From: Peribacillus asahii
Lineage (GTDB): Bacteria > Bacillota > Bacilli > Bacillales > DSM-1321
Length of the DNA: 64,000 nt
Assembly (NCBI RefSeq): GCF_003570725.1
Contig: NZ_QWVS01000013.1
Coordinates: 335,628-399,627, forward strand
Direction: 5' to 3'
Numbering within the stretch: position 1 is the first letter of the stretch; each line of letters opens with the position of its first letter. The position numbers and the translations under genes were made by a program. Shown one piece after another: positions 35,551 to 45,682 of this stretch. The notes under the pieces are model-generated. The model worked only from the letters and a program-made list of their open reading frames with translations. It was not told the DNA's origin and ran no database searches.

Positions 35551-36230
35551 TGTGACTCTTGTGTTTTAATCAACTCATTATAAAAAGTAGCTGTTGATGT
35601 TGTAATATAAGGAATTAACCATAAAAATCCGATTCCAAATGTAATTACAGAAAGAATCCCCCATCCGATAAAACTTAAATGAAGCAAGAAGTATTTCCAC
35701 TTATATCCTTTCATTCGCACTTTACTTTCTGTAATTGCCTCCAATATCGAATATTCCGGATGATCTTTTAATAAGAAGAATGTTTGGGAATAAGAAAATT
35801 GTTTAATAATACCTGGGATAATAAGCAATAAGCTCCAAAGAAAAACAAAAATGCTCACTACAATCGACGTTCCAATTAATTTTAACGACCTTTTCCAATC
35901 TGCATAAATCGCAAACACTTGCGATAACCTAGCTCCTTCTAGACGAGCAATCGAAAGATAAAACCAATACACCGCAACCGATAATGGAATCAAAAGAAGA
36001 GACACAATAATATTTGCTACACTCGCTTGCCATGGTACCGCTGCTGTTGCTGATACTGATGTTGATCCTTCACTTACCTCACTTAACTCCCACCCTCCAC
36101 CAAATAGAAGGGATACAACATTTGGAATAATACTAAAAATCAGGAATGTAAGAAAGGAAAGAAGAACACAAAGTCCCCACTTTCCTTGTAAGGCACCTCG
36201 CGCTTGTTGCTTAATGGCTGAAATTTTCAT
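35547..36230 (-). CDS. DUF975-family integral membrane protein
   Basis: Function unknown. From ATG 36230, with GAGGAGGCG upstream, it has 227 residues; the 25 extra upstream codons are not supported by a ribosome site. The N-terminal KQQARGALQGKWG is typical of DUF975 (YciC-like) proteins. About five hydrophobic helices follow, near residues 20-40, 80-105, 125-150, 175-195 and 195-215. It occupies the place between ileS and lspA where B. subtilis has ylyA, a DksA-like regulator, which is absent. It lies between two terminators, so it is probably monocistronic. Confidence 0.8.
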   Translation of the reverse strand: MKISAIKQQARGALQGKWGLCVLLSFLTFLIFSIIPNVVSLLFGGGWELSEVSEGSTSVSATAAVPWQASVANIIVSLLLIPLSVAVYWFYLSIARLEGARLSQVFAIYADWKRSLKLIGTSIVVSIFVFLWSLLLIIPGIIKQFSYSQTFFLLKDHPEYSILEAITESKVRMKGYKWKYFLLHLSFIGWGILSVITFGIGFLWLIPYITTSTATFYNELIKTQESQ

Positions 36231-36327
36231 CTGTATTCGCCTCCTCGAAGTCTGTCTATAACAAAGTATGTAAAAAGGAGAAAAAAAAGAATAGAGCACG
36301 TTCAAAAATATTGTTTAATCAAAGCTG

Positions 36328-36361
36328 AAAAAAGAACTAGACCCGATAGAAGGTCTAGTTC
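36328..36361 (-). terminator. Terminator after ileS
   Basis: Perfect 10-base stem GAACTAGACC/GGTCTAGTTC with an eight-base loop followed by TTTTTT on the minus strand, just past the ileS stop. Confidence 0.92.
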
Positions 36362-36370
36362 CCTAAAAAA

Positions 36371-39139
36371 TTATTGATTGACATAATGTTCTTTTACAAC
36401 TGTTGCACAGCGTGGACATAATGTTGCATGTTCTTCTACTTCACCAACCGCTTCAGACACATTCCAGCAACGTTCACATGTTTCACCGTTCGCTTTTGAA
36501 ACAACAATGGCCGCATATTCTAGTGTAACTGCCTCTTGAGGAGCTTCAGATACATCGCCTGCTACTTCGAATTGTGAAACGATAAATAATTGTTCCATGT
36601 TTTCTTCAATGCTAGCAAGCAGGTTTTTCACATCTTCCTTCACATACACTGATACTTTCGCATTTAACGACTTACCGATCACTTTTTCATTACGCGCTTC
36701 TTCCAATGCTTTTAACACATCATTACGCAAGTTCATAAACATATTCCATTTTTCTTCAATCGCTTCTGCTCCATCAATTGAAAGCTCTTCAGGCATTAAT
36801 GTCAATTGAACACTTGCTTCTGTTACACCTGGAATAAACGCCCATACTTCATCAGCTGTATGAGAAAGAATTGGTGAAACAAGCTTCGTTAAGCTTACTA
36901 ACGCTTCGTATAATACCGTTTGAATCGCTAAACGATCTTTCCCATTCGGTGCTTCACAGTATAAAATATCTTTCGCATAATCAAGATAGAATGAACTTAA
37001 ATCTTGTGTACAGAAATTATTGATAAGATGATAAATTGTCGCAAATTCATAATTGTCATATGCTTGTTTCGTATTTTTAATTAATTTATTTAATTTCACT
37101 AACATGTATTGATCGACTTCACGTAAATCAGTAATAGCTACTTTATCTGTTTCTGGATTAAAACCGTCTAAGTTTCCTAATAAGAAACGGAATGTATTAC
37201 GGATTTTACGGTATACTTCCGCCACTTGTTTCAAAATAGCATCCGATACACGAACGTCTGCTTGATAATCTACAGATGCTACCCATAGACGTAAAATATC
37301 AGCACCTAATTGATTCATAACTTTTGCCGGGATAACGACATTCCCAACCGATTTACTCATTTTACGTCCTTCACCATCTAAAGCAAATCCATGACTTAAT
37401 ACGCCTTTATACGGGGCTTTTCCTGTAACCGCAACTCCTGTAGAAAGAGAAGAGTTAAACCAACCACGATATTGGTCAGAGCCTTCTAAATATAAATCTG
37501 CTGGACGTTGCAGCTCATCGCGCTCCTCTAAAACGGCTTGATGAGAAGAACCCGAGTCAAACCAAACATCCATAATATCTGTTTCTTTTGTAAATACGCC
37601 ATTTGGGCTGCCTTCATGCGTAAATCCTTCAGGAAGAAGGTCTTTCGCTTCACGCTCAAACCACACGTTTGAACCATGCTCACGGAATAATTCTGATACA
37701 TGATTAATCGTTTCGTCTGTGATAATTGGTTCACCATTTTCCGCATAAAACACTGGAATCGGAACACCCCATGCACGTTGACGGGAAATACACCAATCGC
37801 CACGATCACGAACCATATTATAAAGACGTGTTTCTCCCCACGCTGGCACCCATTTTGTTTCAGCAATCGCTGTTAACAGGTCTTCACGGAAGTCCTTAAT
37901 TGAGGCAAACCATTGAGCCGTTGCACGGAAAATTGTCGGTTTCTTTGTGCGCCAATCATGTGGATAAGAATGCGTGATAAAGCTTAAGTTTAACAACGCA
38001 CCTGCTTCTTTTAATTTTTCTGTAATTGGTTTATTTGCTTCATCATAGAATAATCCTGCAAATTCACCAGCTTCTTCTGTCATAACACCTTTTTCATCTA
38101 CCGGACAAAGAACATCTAAACCATATTTTTGACCAACGATAAAGTCATCTTCCCCGTGTCCTGGTGCCGTATGAACACATCCTGTACCAGCATCTGTTGT
38201 AACGTGCTCACCTAGCATGACTAATGAATTGCGGTCATATAGTGGATGTTTCGCTACTACACGATCTAGCTCTGCACCTTTTACCGTTTGAATGACTTGT
38301 GGGTTTTCCCAACCGATTGCCGTCGTTACAGCTTCAAGTAATGCTTCAGCAACTAAATATTTCTCACCAGCAGCTTCTACAACCACATATTTCAATTGCG
38401 GATGAACAGAAATTCCTAAGTTAGCAGGCATTGTCCAAGGCGTTGTCGTCCAAATGACGATTTTGACACCTTCTTCAAGAACACCTTTCCCATCACGTAC
38501 TTCAAATGCAACATAGATGGAAGCCGAACGTTTATCTTGATACTCAATCTCCGCTTCAGCAAGCGCTGATTCACTTGAAGGAGACCAATAAACAGGTTTT
38601 TTCCCCTTATAGATATACCCTTTTTTCGCCATATCGCCGAACACTTTAATTTGTTGTGCTTCATATTCTGGTTTTAATGTAATATAAGGATTTTCCCAAT
38701 CTCCACGAACACCTAAACGCTTAAATTGTTCACGTTGATTATTAATTTGCTCATAAGCGTACTCTTCACAAAGCTTGCGGAATTCAGCTACGCTCATTTC
38801 TTTACGTTTTACACCTTTTTTCGTTAATGCCGTTTCAATTGGTAAACCGTGCGTATCCCACCCTGGTACATAAGGGGCATGAAAACCGTTCATCGATTTA
38901 AAGCGAACGATAAAATCTTTTAAAATTTTATTCAACGCATGACCCATATGAATATCGCCATTTGCATAAGGAGGGCCATCATGCAAAATAAATAACGGGC
39001 GCCCTTCTGTATGCTGTTGCACTTGTTTGTAAATATTCGCTTCTTCCCATTTTGCCTGAATTTCCGGTTCACGCTTCGGTAAATTCCCACGCATCGGAAA
39101 TTCTGTTTTTGGCATCAATAACGTATCTTTATAATCCAT
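36371..39139 (-). CDS. ileS: Isoleucyl-tRNA synthetase
   Basis: Charges tRNA-Ile and edits misactivated valine. About 922 residues from ATG 39139 (GGAGG upstream). Class I motifs: HMGH-type signature GDIHMGHAL near residues 57-65 and KMSKS near 596-600. The CP1 editing domain lies between them. The C-terminus ends with a zinc site (CERCW and CPRC). Expression is governed by the T-box leader upstream. Confidence 0.97.
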   Translation of the reverse strand: MDYKDTLLMPKTEFPMRGNLPKREPEIQAKWEEANIYKQVQQHTEGRPLFILHDGPPYANGDIHMGHALNKILKDFIVRFKSMNGFHAPYVPGWDTHGLPIETALTKKGVKRKEMSVAEFRKLCEEYAYEQINNQREQFKRLGVRGDWENPYITLKPEYEAQQIKVFGDMAKKGYIYKGKKPVYWSPSSESALAEAEIEYQDKRSASIYVAFEVRDGKGVLEEGVKIVIWTTTPWTMPANLGISVHPQLKYVVVEAAGEKYLVAEALLEAVTTAIGWENPQVIQTVKGAELDRVVAKHPLYDRNSLVMLGEHVTTDAGTGCVHTAPGHGEDDFIVGQKYGLDVLCPVDEKGVMTEEAGEFAGLFYDEANKPITEKLKEAGALLNLSFITHSYPHDWRTKKPTIFRATAQWFASIKDFREDLLTAIAETKWVPAWGETRLYNMVRDRGDWCISRQRAWGVPIPVFYAENGEPIITDETINHVSELFREHGSNVWFEREAKDLLPEGFTHEGSPNGVFTKETDIMDVWFDSGSSHQAVLEERDELQRPADLYLEGSDQYRGWFNSSLSTGVAVTGKAPYKGVLSHGFALDGEGRKMSKSVGNVVIPAKVMNQLGADILRLWVASVDYQADVRVSDAILKQVAEVYRKIRNTFRFLLGNLDGFNPETDKVAITDLREVDQYMLVKLNKLIKNTKQAYDNYEFATIYHLINNFCTQDLSSFYLDYAKDILYCEAPNGKDRLAIQTVLYEALVSLTKLVSPILSHTADEVWAFIPGVTEASVQLTLMPEELSIDGAEAIEEKWNMFMNLRNDVLKALEEARNEKVIGKSLNAKVSVYVKEDVKNLLASIEENMEQLFIVSQFEVAGDVSEAPQEAVTLEYAAIVVSKANGETCERCWNVSEAVGEVEEHATLCPRCATVVKEHYVNQ

Positions 39140-39482
39140 GTATATATCCTCCATCTTTATTTAGACAATTTTCTGAAACAATGACAGGACAAATAAAAAA
39201 GCCTCCTCATCCCTAGTAAAGGGACGAGAAAGCTTGGATTCCCGCGGTACCACCCTGGTTAGATTACTCCTCCTAAAAAGCAAGAGCCATCCTCTTTGAG
39301 CATTCATAACGTGAATGTAACGCCTTGTTTACTAGCAAAATTGCGTTCAACTTGGAACTCTAGGGTGATCTTCTATTCTTCTCTTATTTCCGGGCTCCCA
39401 CCATCCCCGAATCGCTTAAATAAGATTTTGAAGAAATATACTGTCCCCGTCATCGTCTACTTAATTATCTAAATGGTTTTGT
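39140..39482 (-). promoter_or_regulatory. T-box riboswitch leader of ileS
   Basis: The conserved antiterminator T-box AGGGTGGTACCGCGG is at 39242-39256 (minus strand). A terminator hairpin follows (39195-39236; arms CTCGTCCCT and AGGGATGAG, then a T run). Upstream RNA contains stem-I-like pieces and an ATC triplet (39367-39369) in an AGAAGATCACC context, a candidate isoleucine specifier. Uncharged tRNA-Ile would favour antitermination. Confidence 0.95.
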
Positions 39483-39488
39483 TAAAAA

Positions 39489-39518
39489 ATTATATGCGAA
39501 ATACGTACTACTCGTCAA
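39489..39518 (-). promoter_or_regulatory. SigA promoter of ileS
   Basis: TTGACG (39513-39518) and TATAAT (39489-39494) are 18 bases apart on the minus strand, immediately after the divIVA stop. The start point near 39482 gives a leader of about 340 bases. Confidence 0.85.
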
Positions 39519-39526
39519 GGAATCGT

Positions 39527-40042
39527 TTAATTTTCTTCCTTGACTCCATCATTTATTTCAATTTCAGTTGCATCTACTTCATATTCAAGAAGGTGATCCC
39601 AATCCTCATTATCTAATAAATCAAGCTGTGCTTCGACAAGCATTTTAAAACGCATGCGGAACACTTTCGATTGCTTCTTGAGCTCTTCGATTTCAACTGC
39701 TATTTTACGCGCCTTAAGTAACGAATCGTTGACAATTCGATCCGCGTTTTTTTCGGCTTCTTTAATAATCAACTTTGCTTCTTTTTGTGCATTACGCTTC
39801 ACTTCTTCCGCTGCTTCTTGAGCAACAAGAATCGATTTATTAAGCGTACCTTCAATATTTGTAAAATGCCCTAGGCGTTCGTATGTTTCTTCTAATTTTT
39901 GTTCAATTTCTTTCTTTTCTCGTAAAACGAGCTCATAATCTTTAATAATTTGATCAAGAAATTCATTTACCTCATCTTCATCATACCCACGAAACACTTT
40001 ACTAAACTCTTGATTATGTATATCCATCGGAGTTAAGGGCAT
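39527..40042 (-). CDS. divIVA: Polar scaffold protein DivIVA
   Basis: Coiled-coil protein that senses curved membrane at poles and septa. In B. subtilis it positions Min proteins and anchors the chromosome in sporulation. 171 residues from ATG 40042 (GGAGGTG upstream). N-terminal MPLTPMDIHNQEFS and FRGYDEDEVNEFL are the membrane-binding signature. The rest is coiled coil (about 25-150) with an acidic tail. It closes the ylm/sepF run beside ylmH. Confidence 0.96.
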   Translation of the reverse strand: MPLTPMDIHNQEFSKVFRGYDEDEVNEFLDQIIKDYELVLREKKEIEQKLEETYERLGHFTNIEGTLNKSILVAQEAAEEVKRNAQKEAKLIIKEAEKNADRIVNDSLLKARKIAVEIEELKKQSKVFRMRFKMLVEAQLDLLDNEDWDHLLEYEVDATEIEINDGVKEEN

Positions 40043-40115
40043 TAAGGGCACCTCCACAACAAATTCTTCTCTCTATGATTCGACAAATATCTATAAAATC
40101 CCTTTCGCTAAACGA

Positions 40116-40889
40116 TTATTTCTTCTTACCGATTAGCACTTTCCACTTGTCTTTTTTTGTTTTCCCATCAATCGAAATAATCTTACATCGACCAAATCCT
40201 CTAACCGAAATCACATCTCCGACTTGGCATTCCTCTGAAGTTTTTTCTGTTTGCTTAAAATTCAATTTCACTTTACCAGCCACAATCAATGCCTGAGCCT
40301 TTTGTCGTGATATATTCAAAGCCGTTGCAAGTACCGTATCAAGCCTTAAAGAGCTAACAGTTAAATAGTGCTCCACCCAATTCTCATCCACTTGAATAAT
40401 GTGTGAAAATGGACGCTTCTTAATCGTTACTGTTGCTTTGCCGACCTTTTCAAGATTAGCCATTAAATACGTATCGATTTCTTCAGCCGCAATAAACTGA
40501 ACCTCGTCATCTTTTATGAGAATATCACCAAATTTTTCGCGCTTTAATCCGAGCGACATAAGCGTTCCAAGTACATGACGATGTTCAAGTGTAATAAATT
40601 TTTTAGGATAAGAGATTTCATAGAGACTGAGTTGAAAATCGCTCAATTCCGGGGAAAAGTAGTCTGGAAATAATAACGCTCGTCGACGTTCTACCGTATC
40701 AGCACCACCATAAAATTGCAAGTGAACATCCTCATCACGTCCTAACAAAGAAAGAACAATTTGCTGCTGACGCGGATCAAGAAAGTCTGTAAGCTTCGGT
40801 GCATAAGAGTTCTTCACTTGTTGAATCCAACTCGCAGCTCCATCGATAAACTCCTTTTCCTCCGGTCTAAAATGTTGATAAATACTCAT
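40116..40889 (-). CDS. ylmH: S4-domain RNA-binding protein YlmH (RqcP2)
   Basis: RNA-binding protein with an S4 domain at the C-terminus (about 180-245, RLDTVLATALNISRQKAQ). B. subtilis YlmH associates with 50S-peptidyl-tRNA complexes and can support alanine tailing alongside RqcH and RqcP. 257 residues, as in B. subtilis. ATG 40889 with AGGGAG upstream. Notably rqcH itself is in this window, about 20 kb away. Confidence 0.92.
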   Translation of the reverse strand: MSIYQHFRPEEKEFIDGAASWIQQVKNSYAPKLTDFLDPRQQQIVLSLLGRDEDVHLQFYGGADTVERRRALLFPDYFSPELSDFQLSLYEISYPKKFITLEHRHVLGTLMSLGLKREKFGDILIKDDEVQFIAAEEIDTYLMANLEKVGKATVTIKKRPFSHIIQVDENWVEHYLTVSSLRLDTVLATALNISRQKAQALIVAGKVKLNFKQTEKTSEECQVGDVISVRGFGRCKIISIDGKTKKDKWKVLIGKKK

Positions 40890-40984
40890 GTACAACTCCC
40901 TATGTATGTTCATGATTGACAATATAAAAATGGTATGCGTTTATTGCAGACTATACACGTCCACTCTAAAGAGTACATCACTTG

Positions 40985-41248
40985 TCAGCTAATCCAATTA
41001 GCAAGTTGAAACACGCCCGATTTCGCGAGATTTAAAACAAGTATCGCCACGATTGGAGAAATATCAATCATTCCTAGCGGTGGAATAAATTTGCGGAACT
41101 GTTCTAAATACGGCTCACAAACTTTAGCAAAAAACTGACCCACAGCTGATTCTCTAGCATTCGGGAACCATGACATTAAAATATAAATAATTAATGCGAT
41201 AGAATACACTTCAATAAGTGTTACAAATAAACTTAAGATTACTCCCAT
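40985..41248 (-). CDS. ylmG: YggT-family membrane protein YlmG
   Basis: Small protein with two hydrophobic segments (about 1-25 and 62-82) separated by a loop containing [14 protein letters not shown], the YggT signature. Its exact role is not known; homologues affect nucleoid or septum organisation in plastids and bacteria. It lies seven bases after sepF, with a GAGGTGG site. Confidence 0.9.
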   Translation of the reverse strand: MGVILSLFVTLIEVYSIALIIYILMSWFPNARESAVGQFFAKVCEPYLEQFRKFIPPLGMIDISPIVAILVLNLAKSGVFQLANWIS

Positions 41249-41254
41249 AAAATA

Positions 41255-41707
41255 CTACCACCTCGTTTCCTCATCTTCCTCATCGAACCCGAAACCAGTA
41301 ATGTTTCCGGAAACATCGACGTTAGCAGGCGTACATAAAAAAATATCTGTTCCTATTTTTTGAATATCCCCATTAATTGCATAAACGGTCCCACTTAAAA
41401 AATCAACGATACGCTTTCCTTGATCACGCTGAATTCGTTGTAAATTCACAACAACGGCTCGCTTATTATTTAAATGATCGGCTACTTCCTGTGCATCCGC
41501 ATAAGCACGAGGTTCCAATAATACTACTTTAGAAGATTTTTGTACGCTTTGCAAACTTACGATATTATTATTCGATGTATTAACAGGAGCTGGTTTCGAG
41601 GTCTTAACCACTTTTGGCTCTTCAACCTCTTTCTCTACCACTTCTTCCTTATACTCATACTCATCATCTAACGCAAAATAAGATTTGAATTTTGATACAA
41701 TCGACAT
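41255..41707 (-). CDS. sepF: Cell division protein SepF
   Basis: Membrane anchor that bundles FtsZ filaments, overlapping in role with FtsA. 150 residues: an amphipathic N-terminal helix ([10 protein letters not shown]), a variable linker (about 15-60), and the DUF552 core with [17 protein letters not shown] and RVVDFLSG-like [22 protein letters not shown] ribosome site. Confidence 0.95.
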   Translation of the reverse strand: MSIVSKFKSYFALDDEYEYKEEVVEKEVEEPKVVKTSKPAPVNTSNNNIVSLQSVQKSSKVVLLEPRAYADAQEVADHLNNKRAVVVNLQRIQRDQGKRIVDFLSGTVYAINGDIQKIGTDIFLCTPANVDVSGNITGFGFDEEDEETRW

Positions 41708-41719
41708 TCGCGTACCTCC

Positions 41720-42397
41720 TTAAGATTCTTCGCCCACCAATGCAGTACCTATTCGAATCATCGTTGCTCCTTCTTCAATTGCAATGACAAAATCATTAGA
41801 CATCCCCATTGATAACTCTGTACACGGTGCATGAGCAAGCTTAGCCTCCTGAATCTGCATTTGAAGTTCTTTAAGTCCTCGGAAGCATGTTCGCAATGCT
41901 TGCTCATCATCTGTTAACGGCGCCATTGTCATTAACCCAGCTACAATAATTCGATCATACTCCGCTAATTCTTGAATAAACGGGAGCACTTCACTCGGTT
42001 TAAGTCCATGTTTAGATTCTTCACCGGAAACATTCACCTGTACTAAACATTTTATCGGTTCATTTGCTCGTTTTTGAATCTCTGCGGCTAAAGAAATTCT
42101 ATCCAATGAATGAATATAGGCAATTTTATCAATAACGTTCTTCACTTTACGTGTTTGTAATGATCCTATATAGTGCCAATTTGGCCTGTCCTGTAATACT
42201 TCATATTTAGCTAAAAGCCCTTCGTCACGATTTTCTCCTAAGTCCTCAATTCCCGCTTCGAGAGCTTCCTTTGCCCGCTCTATTGTTACATATTTTGTAA
42301 CAGCAATTAGCGTAACCTCCTCACGCTTCCTGTTGCTACGCGCACATGCCTCTTGTATTTGTTCTTCGATGTGTAATAATTTATCTGCAACTTTCAC
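41720..42397 (-). CDS. ylmE: PLP homeostasis protein (YggS family)
   Basis: Pyridoxal-phosphate-binding protein of the alanine-racemase-like fold that buffers [14 protein letters not shown] holds the PLP lysine near residue 35, with GENRDEG and GSLQTRKVK and a C-terminal SMGMSNDF phosphate site. Start set at GTG 42395-42397 because AAGGAGGAG, inside the end of ylmD, lies ten bases upstream; 225 residues. The longer ATG at 42424 would read through that site. Confidence 0.93.
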   Translation of the reverse strand: MKVADKLLHIEEQIQEACARSNRKREEVTLIAVTKYVTIERAKEALEAGIEDLGENRDEGLLAKYEVLQDRPNWHYIGSLQTRKVKNVIDKIAYIHSLDRISLAAEIQKRANEPIKCLVQVNVSGEESKHGLKPSEVLPFIQELAEYDRIIVAGLMTMAPLTDDEQALRTCFRGLKELQMQIQEAKLAHAPCTELSMGMSNDFVIAIEEGATMIRIGTALVGEES

Positions 42398-42404
42398 AGC
42401 TACA

Positions 42405-43226
42405 TTACTCCTCCTTCCAACCAATAAAGCTCATCAAACGACCTGTACGTCCTTTATCACGTCGATGTGAATAAAATAAATCATCATGACAGCTTGTACA
42501 ATAGGTTGATATATCTATCTGATGTTTTGGAACTCCGGATTTTTCTAATATGATAGCGTTTAAATGCTTCAAATCTAATTGATACTGTCCTTCACTGATT
42601 AAATTATATGGCTTTTCGTCATATTCTTCCAGCAATTTTTGCACACGATGGATAACTTTATCATCTACCATATAGCAATTTGAACAAATTGAAGGTCCAA
42701 TCACAACAAAGATTTCGTTTGCTGATATCCCCTCTCCTTGCCAAGCTTTAATCATTTTACCGGCGATTTCACCAACCGTCCCTTTCCACCCAGCATGTGT
42801 CGCGCCGATAAAGCCTTGTTTCGGTGCATAAAACAATAATGGCACACAATCTGCGTAACAAAGAGTCAGCAATATATTTTTCTCCGATGTATAAAAACCG
42901 TCTGTCCTTTTGAAGCTAGATTCGTATTCGATTGCTCCTCTACCTGCATCTGAACGACCGATTCGTTGAATATAGGTTTCATGCGTTTGCTCTGCACCTA
43001 CCCAACAATTCAATGAAAATGAGAGATCCTCCGCCAAAAGACGGCGATTGGCCTGCACATCTACGAGACGATCATCAACGTGAAAGCCAATATTTAGCGT
43101 TTGATACTCTTTTTGACTCACTCCGCCGTTTTTCGTCGTAAACCCTGCAACAAGGTTAGAATCTTTTTTAGTCCATGAATCAATAAGCAAATATCGATCT
43201 TTGATTAAAGTAAATGGTTCTCGCAT
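42405..43226 (-). CDS. ylmD: Peptidoglycan editing factor / purine nucleosidase family YlmD (PgeF)
   Basis: DUF152 (formerly multicopper-like) protein; E. coli YfiH/PgeF prevents L-serine from replacing L-alanine in peptidoglycan stems, and relatives have purine nucleoside activity. 273 residues with a zinc site formed by H and C residues: [32 protein letters not shown] after GAGGAAT. Confidence 0.9.
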   Translation of the reverse strand: MREPFTLIKDRYLLIDSWTKKDSNLVAGFTTKNGGVSQKEYQTLNIGFHVDDRLVDVQANRRLLAEDLSFSLNCWVGAEQTHETYIQRIGRSDAGRGAIEYESSFKRTDGFYTSEKNILLTLCYADCVPLLFYAPKQGFIGATHAGWKGTVGEIAGKMIKAWQGEGISANEIFVVIGPSICSNCYMVDDKVIHRVQKLLEEYDEKPYNLISEGQYQLDLKHLNAIILEKSGVPKHQIDISTYCTSCHDDLFYSHRRDKGRTGRLMSFIGWKEE

Positions 43227-43284
43227 ATATTATTCCTCATTATTTTTTATTTAGTGTACCACATTTATCACGCAATCGCTCATG

Positions 43285-43554
43285 TTAATACTGATCATCG
43301 GGCATTTCTGTTTGAAACAATAACTGGTGCTCAACGAGAATAACATCCGTTCCAATTTTTTTAATTTTATGCCATGGAATGACGATTTCTTGATCCCGCC
43401 CAAATACTCCCATCCATCTGCTGCTGTTAGAAACAACAATTGCTTCAATTTTACCAGTAGCTGTATTAATTTCTAAATCAGTCATATTTCCTAGCTTTTT
43501 TCCGTCTGCTATATTAACAATATCTTTAATCTGAAAATCAGAAATTCTTGTCAA
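43285..43554 (-). CDS. ylmC: PRC-barrel sporulation-associated protein YlmC
   Basis: Small PRC-barrel protein of the YlmC/YmxH family. 89 residues: SDFQIKDIVNIADGKKLG and VIPWHKIKKIGTDVILV match B. subtilis YlmC. No ATG precedes the conserved start; the best choice is TTG (43552-43554) with GGAG eleven bases upstream. It heads the ylmC-ylmD-ylmE-sepF-ylmG-ylmH-divIVA run. Confidence 0.85.
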   Translation of the reverse strand: MTRISDFQIKDIVNIADGKKLGNMTDLEINTATGKIEAIVVSNSSRWMGVFGRDQEIVIPWHKIKKIGTDVILVEHQLLFQTEMPDDQY

Positions 43555-43680
43555 CGAACATCAGCTCCATTTCATTGATGTACCTGTTGATTCATATATA
43601 TGATAAAACAAAGGCTCCCATGAAACATAATCGATGAAAAAGAAGAATATATTCAATAATATGGTTCATTCAACTCAATC

Positions 43681-43735
43681 ATGTCATATAAAGTGAAACT
43701 TCTATCAGTAAGGGCTTACTGCCCATTGAGTGTAG
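43681..43735 (+). repeat. Dispersed hairpin repeat, copy A
   Basis: Plus-strand match to the complement of 35497-35550. Contains the palindrome CAGTAAGGGCTTACTG at 43706-43721. Relative to copy B one stem pair changes G:C to A:T, and another changes to a G:T pair, so pairing is kept. It lies between the sigG terminator and ylmC. Confidence 0.75.
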
Positions 43736-43820
43736 GATAAAGTGAGGGCTCTATTATAGAACGTTATTGATCTTTTACTCCTATTCACTCTAGCCCCATC
43801 TATAAATGAACAAAAATAAA

Positions 43821-43893
43821 AAGCCCGCTACATAGCTTGCTGAGCAAAGGGTAAAGAAGGGCTTCTTTACCCAGTTGGGCAAGCTTGTAACGC
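43821..43893 (-). terminator. Two-tier terminator after sigG
   Basis: On the minus strand GGGTAAAGAAG pairs with CTTCTTTACCC, nested within AGCTTGC/GCAAGCT and a basal GTTAC/GTAGC pairing, followed by TTTTTATTTTT. It is unusually large for a terminator and separates sigG from ylmC. Confidence 0.85.
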
Positions 43894-43895
43894 GC

Positions 43896-44675
43896 TTAAT
43901 GTTGGATATTTTTATTCATTTGTTTAATGGCCGCTTTTTCTAACCGAGAAACTTGCGCCTGTGAAATGCCGATTTCCTCAGCTACCTCCATTTGCGTTTT
44001 TCCCTGAAAGAATCGTTTACGTAAAATCATTTTTTCACGTTCATTTAGGCGGCGCATGCCTTCGTTCACAGCAATTTCATCAATCCACGTACTATCTTTG
44101 TTTTTCTCGTCACTTAACTGGTCGAGTACATAAATTGGATCCCCGCCGTCATTATAAATCGGTTCAAACAAAGAAACAGGATCTTGGATTGCATCTAGAG
44201 CAAAGACAATTTCCTCATGGGGTACCTCCAACACTTTTGCGATTTCTTCTGCTGTTGGCTCACGAAGCGTTTGGCTTATGAGCTTTTCTTTTACTTGCAA
44301 AGCTTTGTAGGCGATATCCCTTAACGAACGAGACACACGAATTGGATTATTATCACGCAAGTAACGTCTAATTTCACCAATAATCATGGGTACAGCGTAC
44401 GTTGAAAATTTTACATTTTGACCGAGGTCAAAGTTATCAATGGACTTCATTAACCCTATACAGCCTACCTGAAATAGATCATCTACATATTCCCCGCGAT
44501 TATTAAAGCGTTGAATGACGCTCAAAACGAGCCTAAGATTCCCATTTACCAGTTTCTCTCTTGCTGAAATATCGCCATCCTGCATTTCTTTAAAGAGTAC
44601 TCTCATTTCATCGTTCTTTAAAACCGGTAATTTCGATGTATCAACACCGCAGATTTCAACCTTATTACGAGACAA
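43896..44675 (-). CDS. sigG: Forespore sigma factor SigG
   Basis: Late forespore sigma factor. From TTG 44673-44675 the protein is 259 residues and begins SRNKVEICGVDTSKLP, almost as B. subtilis SigG. Region 2 (DLFQVGCIGLMKSIDNF), region 3 and region 4 (EIGISQAQVSRLEKAA) are intact. GAGGAGGGA lies upstream of the TTG; the ATG at 44711 lies upstream of that site. A SigF-type promoter precedes it, and readthrough from sigE is also possible. Confidence 0.96.
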   Translation of the reverse strand: MSRNKVEICGVDTSKLPVLKNDEMRVLFKEMQDGDISAREKLVNGNLRLVLSVIQRFNNRGEYVDDLFQVGCIGLMKSIDNFDLGQNVKFSTYAVPMIIGEIRRYLRDNNPIRVSRSLRDIAYKALQVKEKLISQTLREPTAEEIAKVLEVPHEEIVFALDAIQDPVSLFEPIYNDGGDPIYVLDQLSDEKNKDSTWIDEIAVNEGMRRLNEREKMILRKRFFQGKTQMEVAEEIGISQAQVSRLEKAAIKQMNKNIQH

Positions 44676-44712
44676 ATTTATTCCCTCCTCACAGGAGCGC
44701 TGTACAAACATC

Positions 44713-44741
44713 AGTATCTCCGCGGGAGGGAAAAATATGCA
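44713..44741 (-). promoter_or_regulatory. Forespore (SigF/SigG-type) promoter of sigG
   Basis: TGCATA (44736-44741) and GGAGATACT (44713-44721), 14 bases apart, fit the SigF consensus pattern GCATA and GGnnAnAnT. It lies between sigE and sigG, as expected for forespore-specific start of sigG. Confidence 0.8.
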
Positions 44742-44820
44742 CTTGTTTGTCGTCGAAACATGTCAGTTTAGCTAGAAAATATTGATTACATCACTATTTA
44801 TCAGCATTAGAAAAAATTTT

Positions 44821-45540
44821 TTACACCATTTTATTAAACTCTTTTCGAAGCCGCTTAATAATTCGTTTTTCCAAACGTGAGATATAAGATTGAGAAATAC
44901 CAAGCATATCTGCTACATCCTTTTGAGTCTTCTCCTCTTCACCTGCTAGTCCAAAGCGCAGCTCCATAATTTGCTTTTCACGGTCCGATAGTTGGGTTAG
45001 TGCTTTCGTCAATAAATTTCGATCAACATTCGCTTCTAAATCTTTCGTTATAATATCTTCCTCTGTACCTAATACATCTGATAGTAAAAGCTCATTCCCA
45101 TCCCAATCAATATTTAATGGTTCATCAAAAGATACTTCCGAACGAATTTTATTGTTTCTTCGTAAATACATAAGAATTTCATTTTCAATACATCTCGATG
45201 CATAGGTAGCTAATTTAATTTTCTTCTCTGGGTTAAACGTATTAACCGCCTTAATTAACCCAATCGTTCCAATGCTGATAAGATCCTCAATATTAATGCC
45301 TGTGTTTTCAAATTTACGAGCAATATAGACCACGAGTCTTAAGTTACGTTCAATTAAGATGGAACGAGCCGCCTCATCTCCCTTTGGCAGCTTATTAATT
45401 AAGATTTCTTCTTCTTCTTTTGATAGGGGCGGTGGCAAAGCTTCACTCCCGCCTATATAAAAAACCTCATCTGTTTTGAGCCCTAATTTAAATAATAATT
45501 TGTACCACAAGTACGTTATACGAAGAATAAATTTCCTCAA
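44821..45540 (-). CDS. sigE: Mother-cell sigma factor SigE precursor (pro-SigE)
   Basis: Made as an inactive membrane-associated precursor and cleaved by SpoIIGA. 239 residues, as in B. subtilis. The amphipathic pro-region [21 protein letters not shown] covers about 1-28, followed by [13 protein letters not shown]. Regions 2 to 4 are highly conserved ([29 protein letters not shown]). It starts on TTG (45538-45540) after AAGGGAG, which may keep translation low. Confidence 0.96.
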   Translation of the reverse strand: MRKFILRITYLWYKLLFKLGLKTDEVFYIGGSEALPPPLSKEEEEILINKLPKGDEAARSILIERNLRLVVYIARKFENTGINIEDLISIGTIGLIKAVNTFNPEKKIKLATYASRCIENEILMYLRRNNKIRSEVSFDEPLNIDWDGNELLLSDVLGTEEDIITKDLEANVDRNLLTKALTQLSDREKQIMELRFGLAGEEEKTQKDVADMLGISQSYISRLEKRIIKRLRKEFNKMV

Positions 45541-45682
45541 AGTAATTCTCCCTTCTACACTTAGACTTTATTATTGAACGCGATTATGGTGTATTCCATA
45601 TGCGGATTAATGAACAACTTTGTTACATGACACATCCATTAATAATATTCTGTAATAAAAATGAGACTCATAGATTATCGCC

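Larger units (their letters stand above)
43555..43895. other. Intergenic region sigG-ylmC
   Basis: It holds the sigG terminator (43821-43893), dispersed repeat copy A (43681-43735) and an AT-rich stretch (43570-43680) that must carry the ylmC promoter, which I could not assign. No coding sequence is supported; ylmA, found here in B. subtilis, is absent. Confidence 0.8.
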
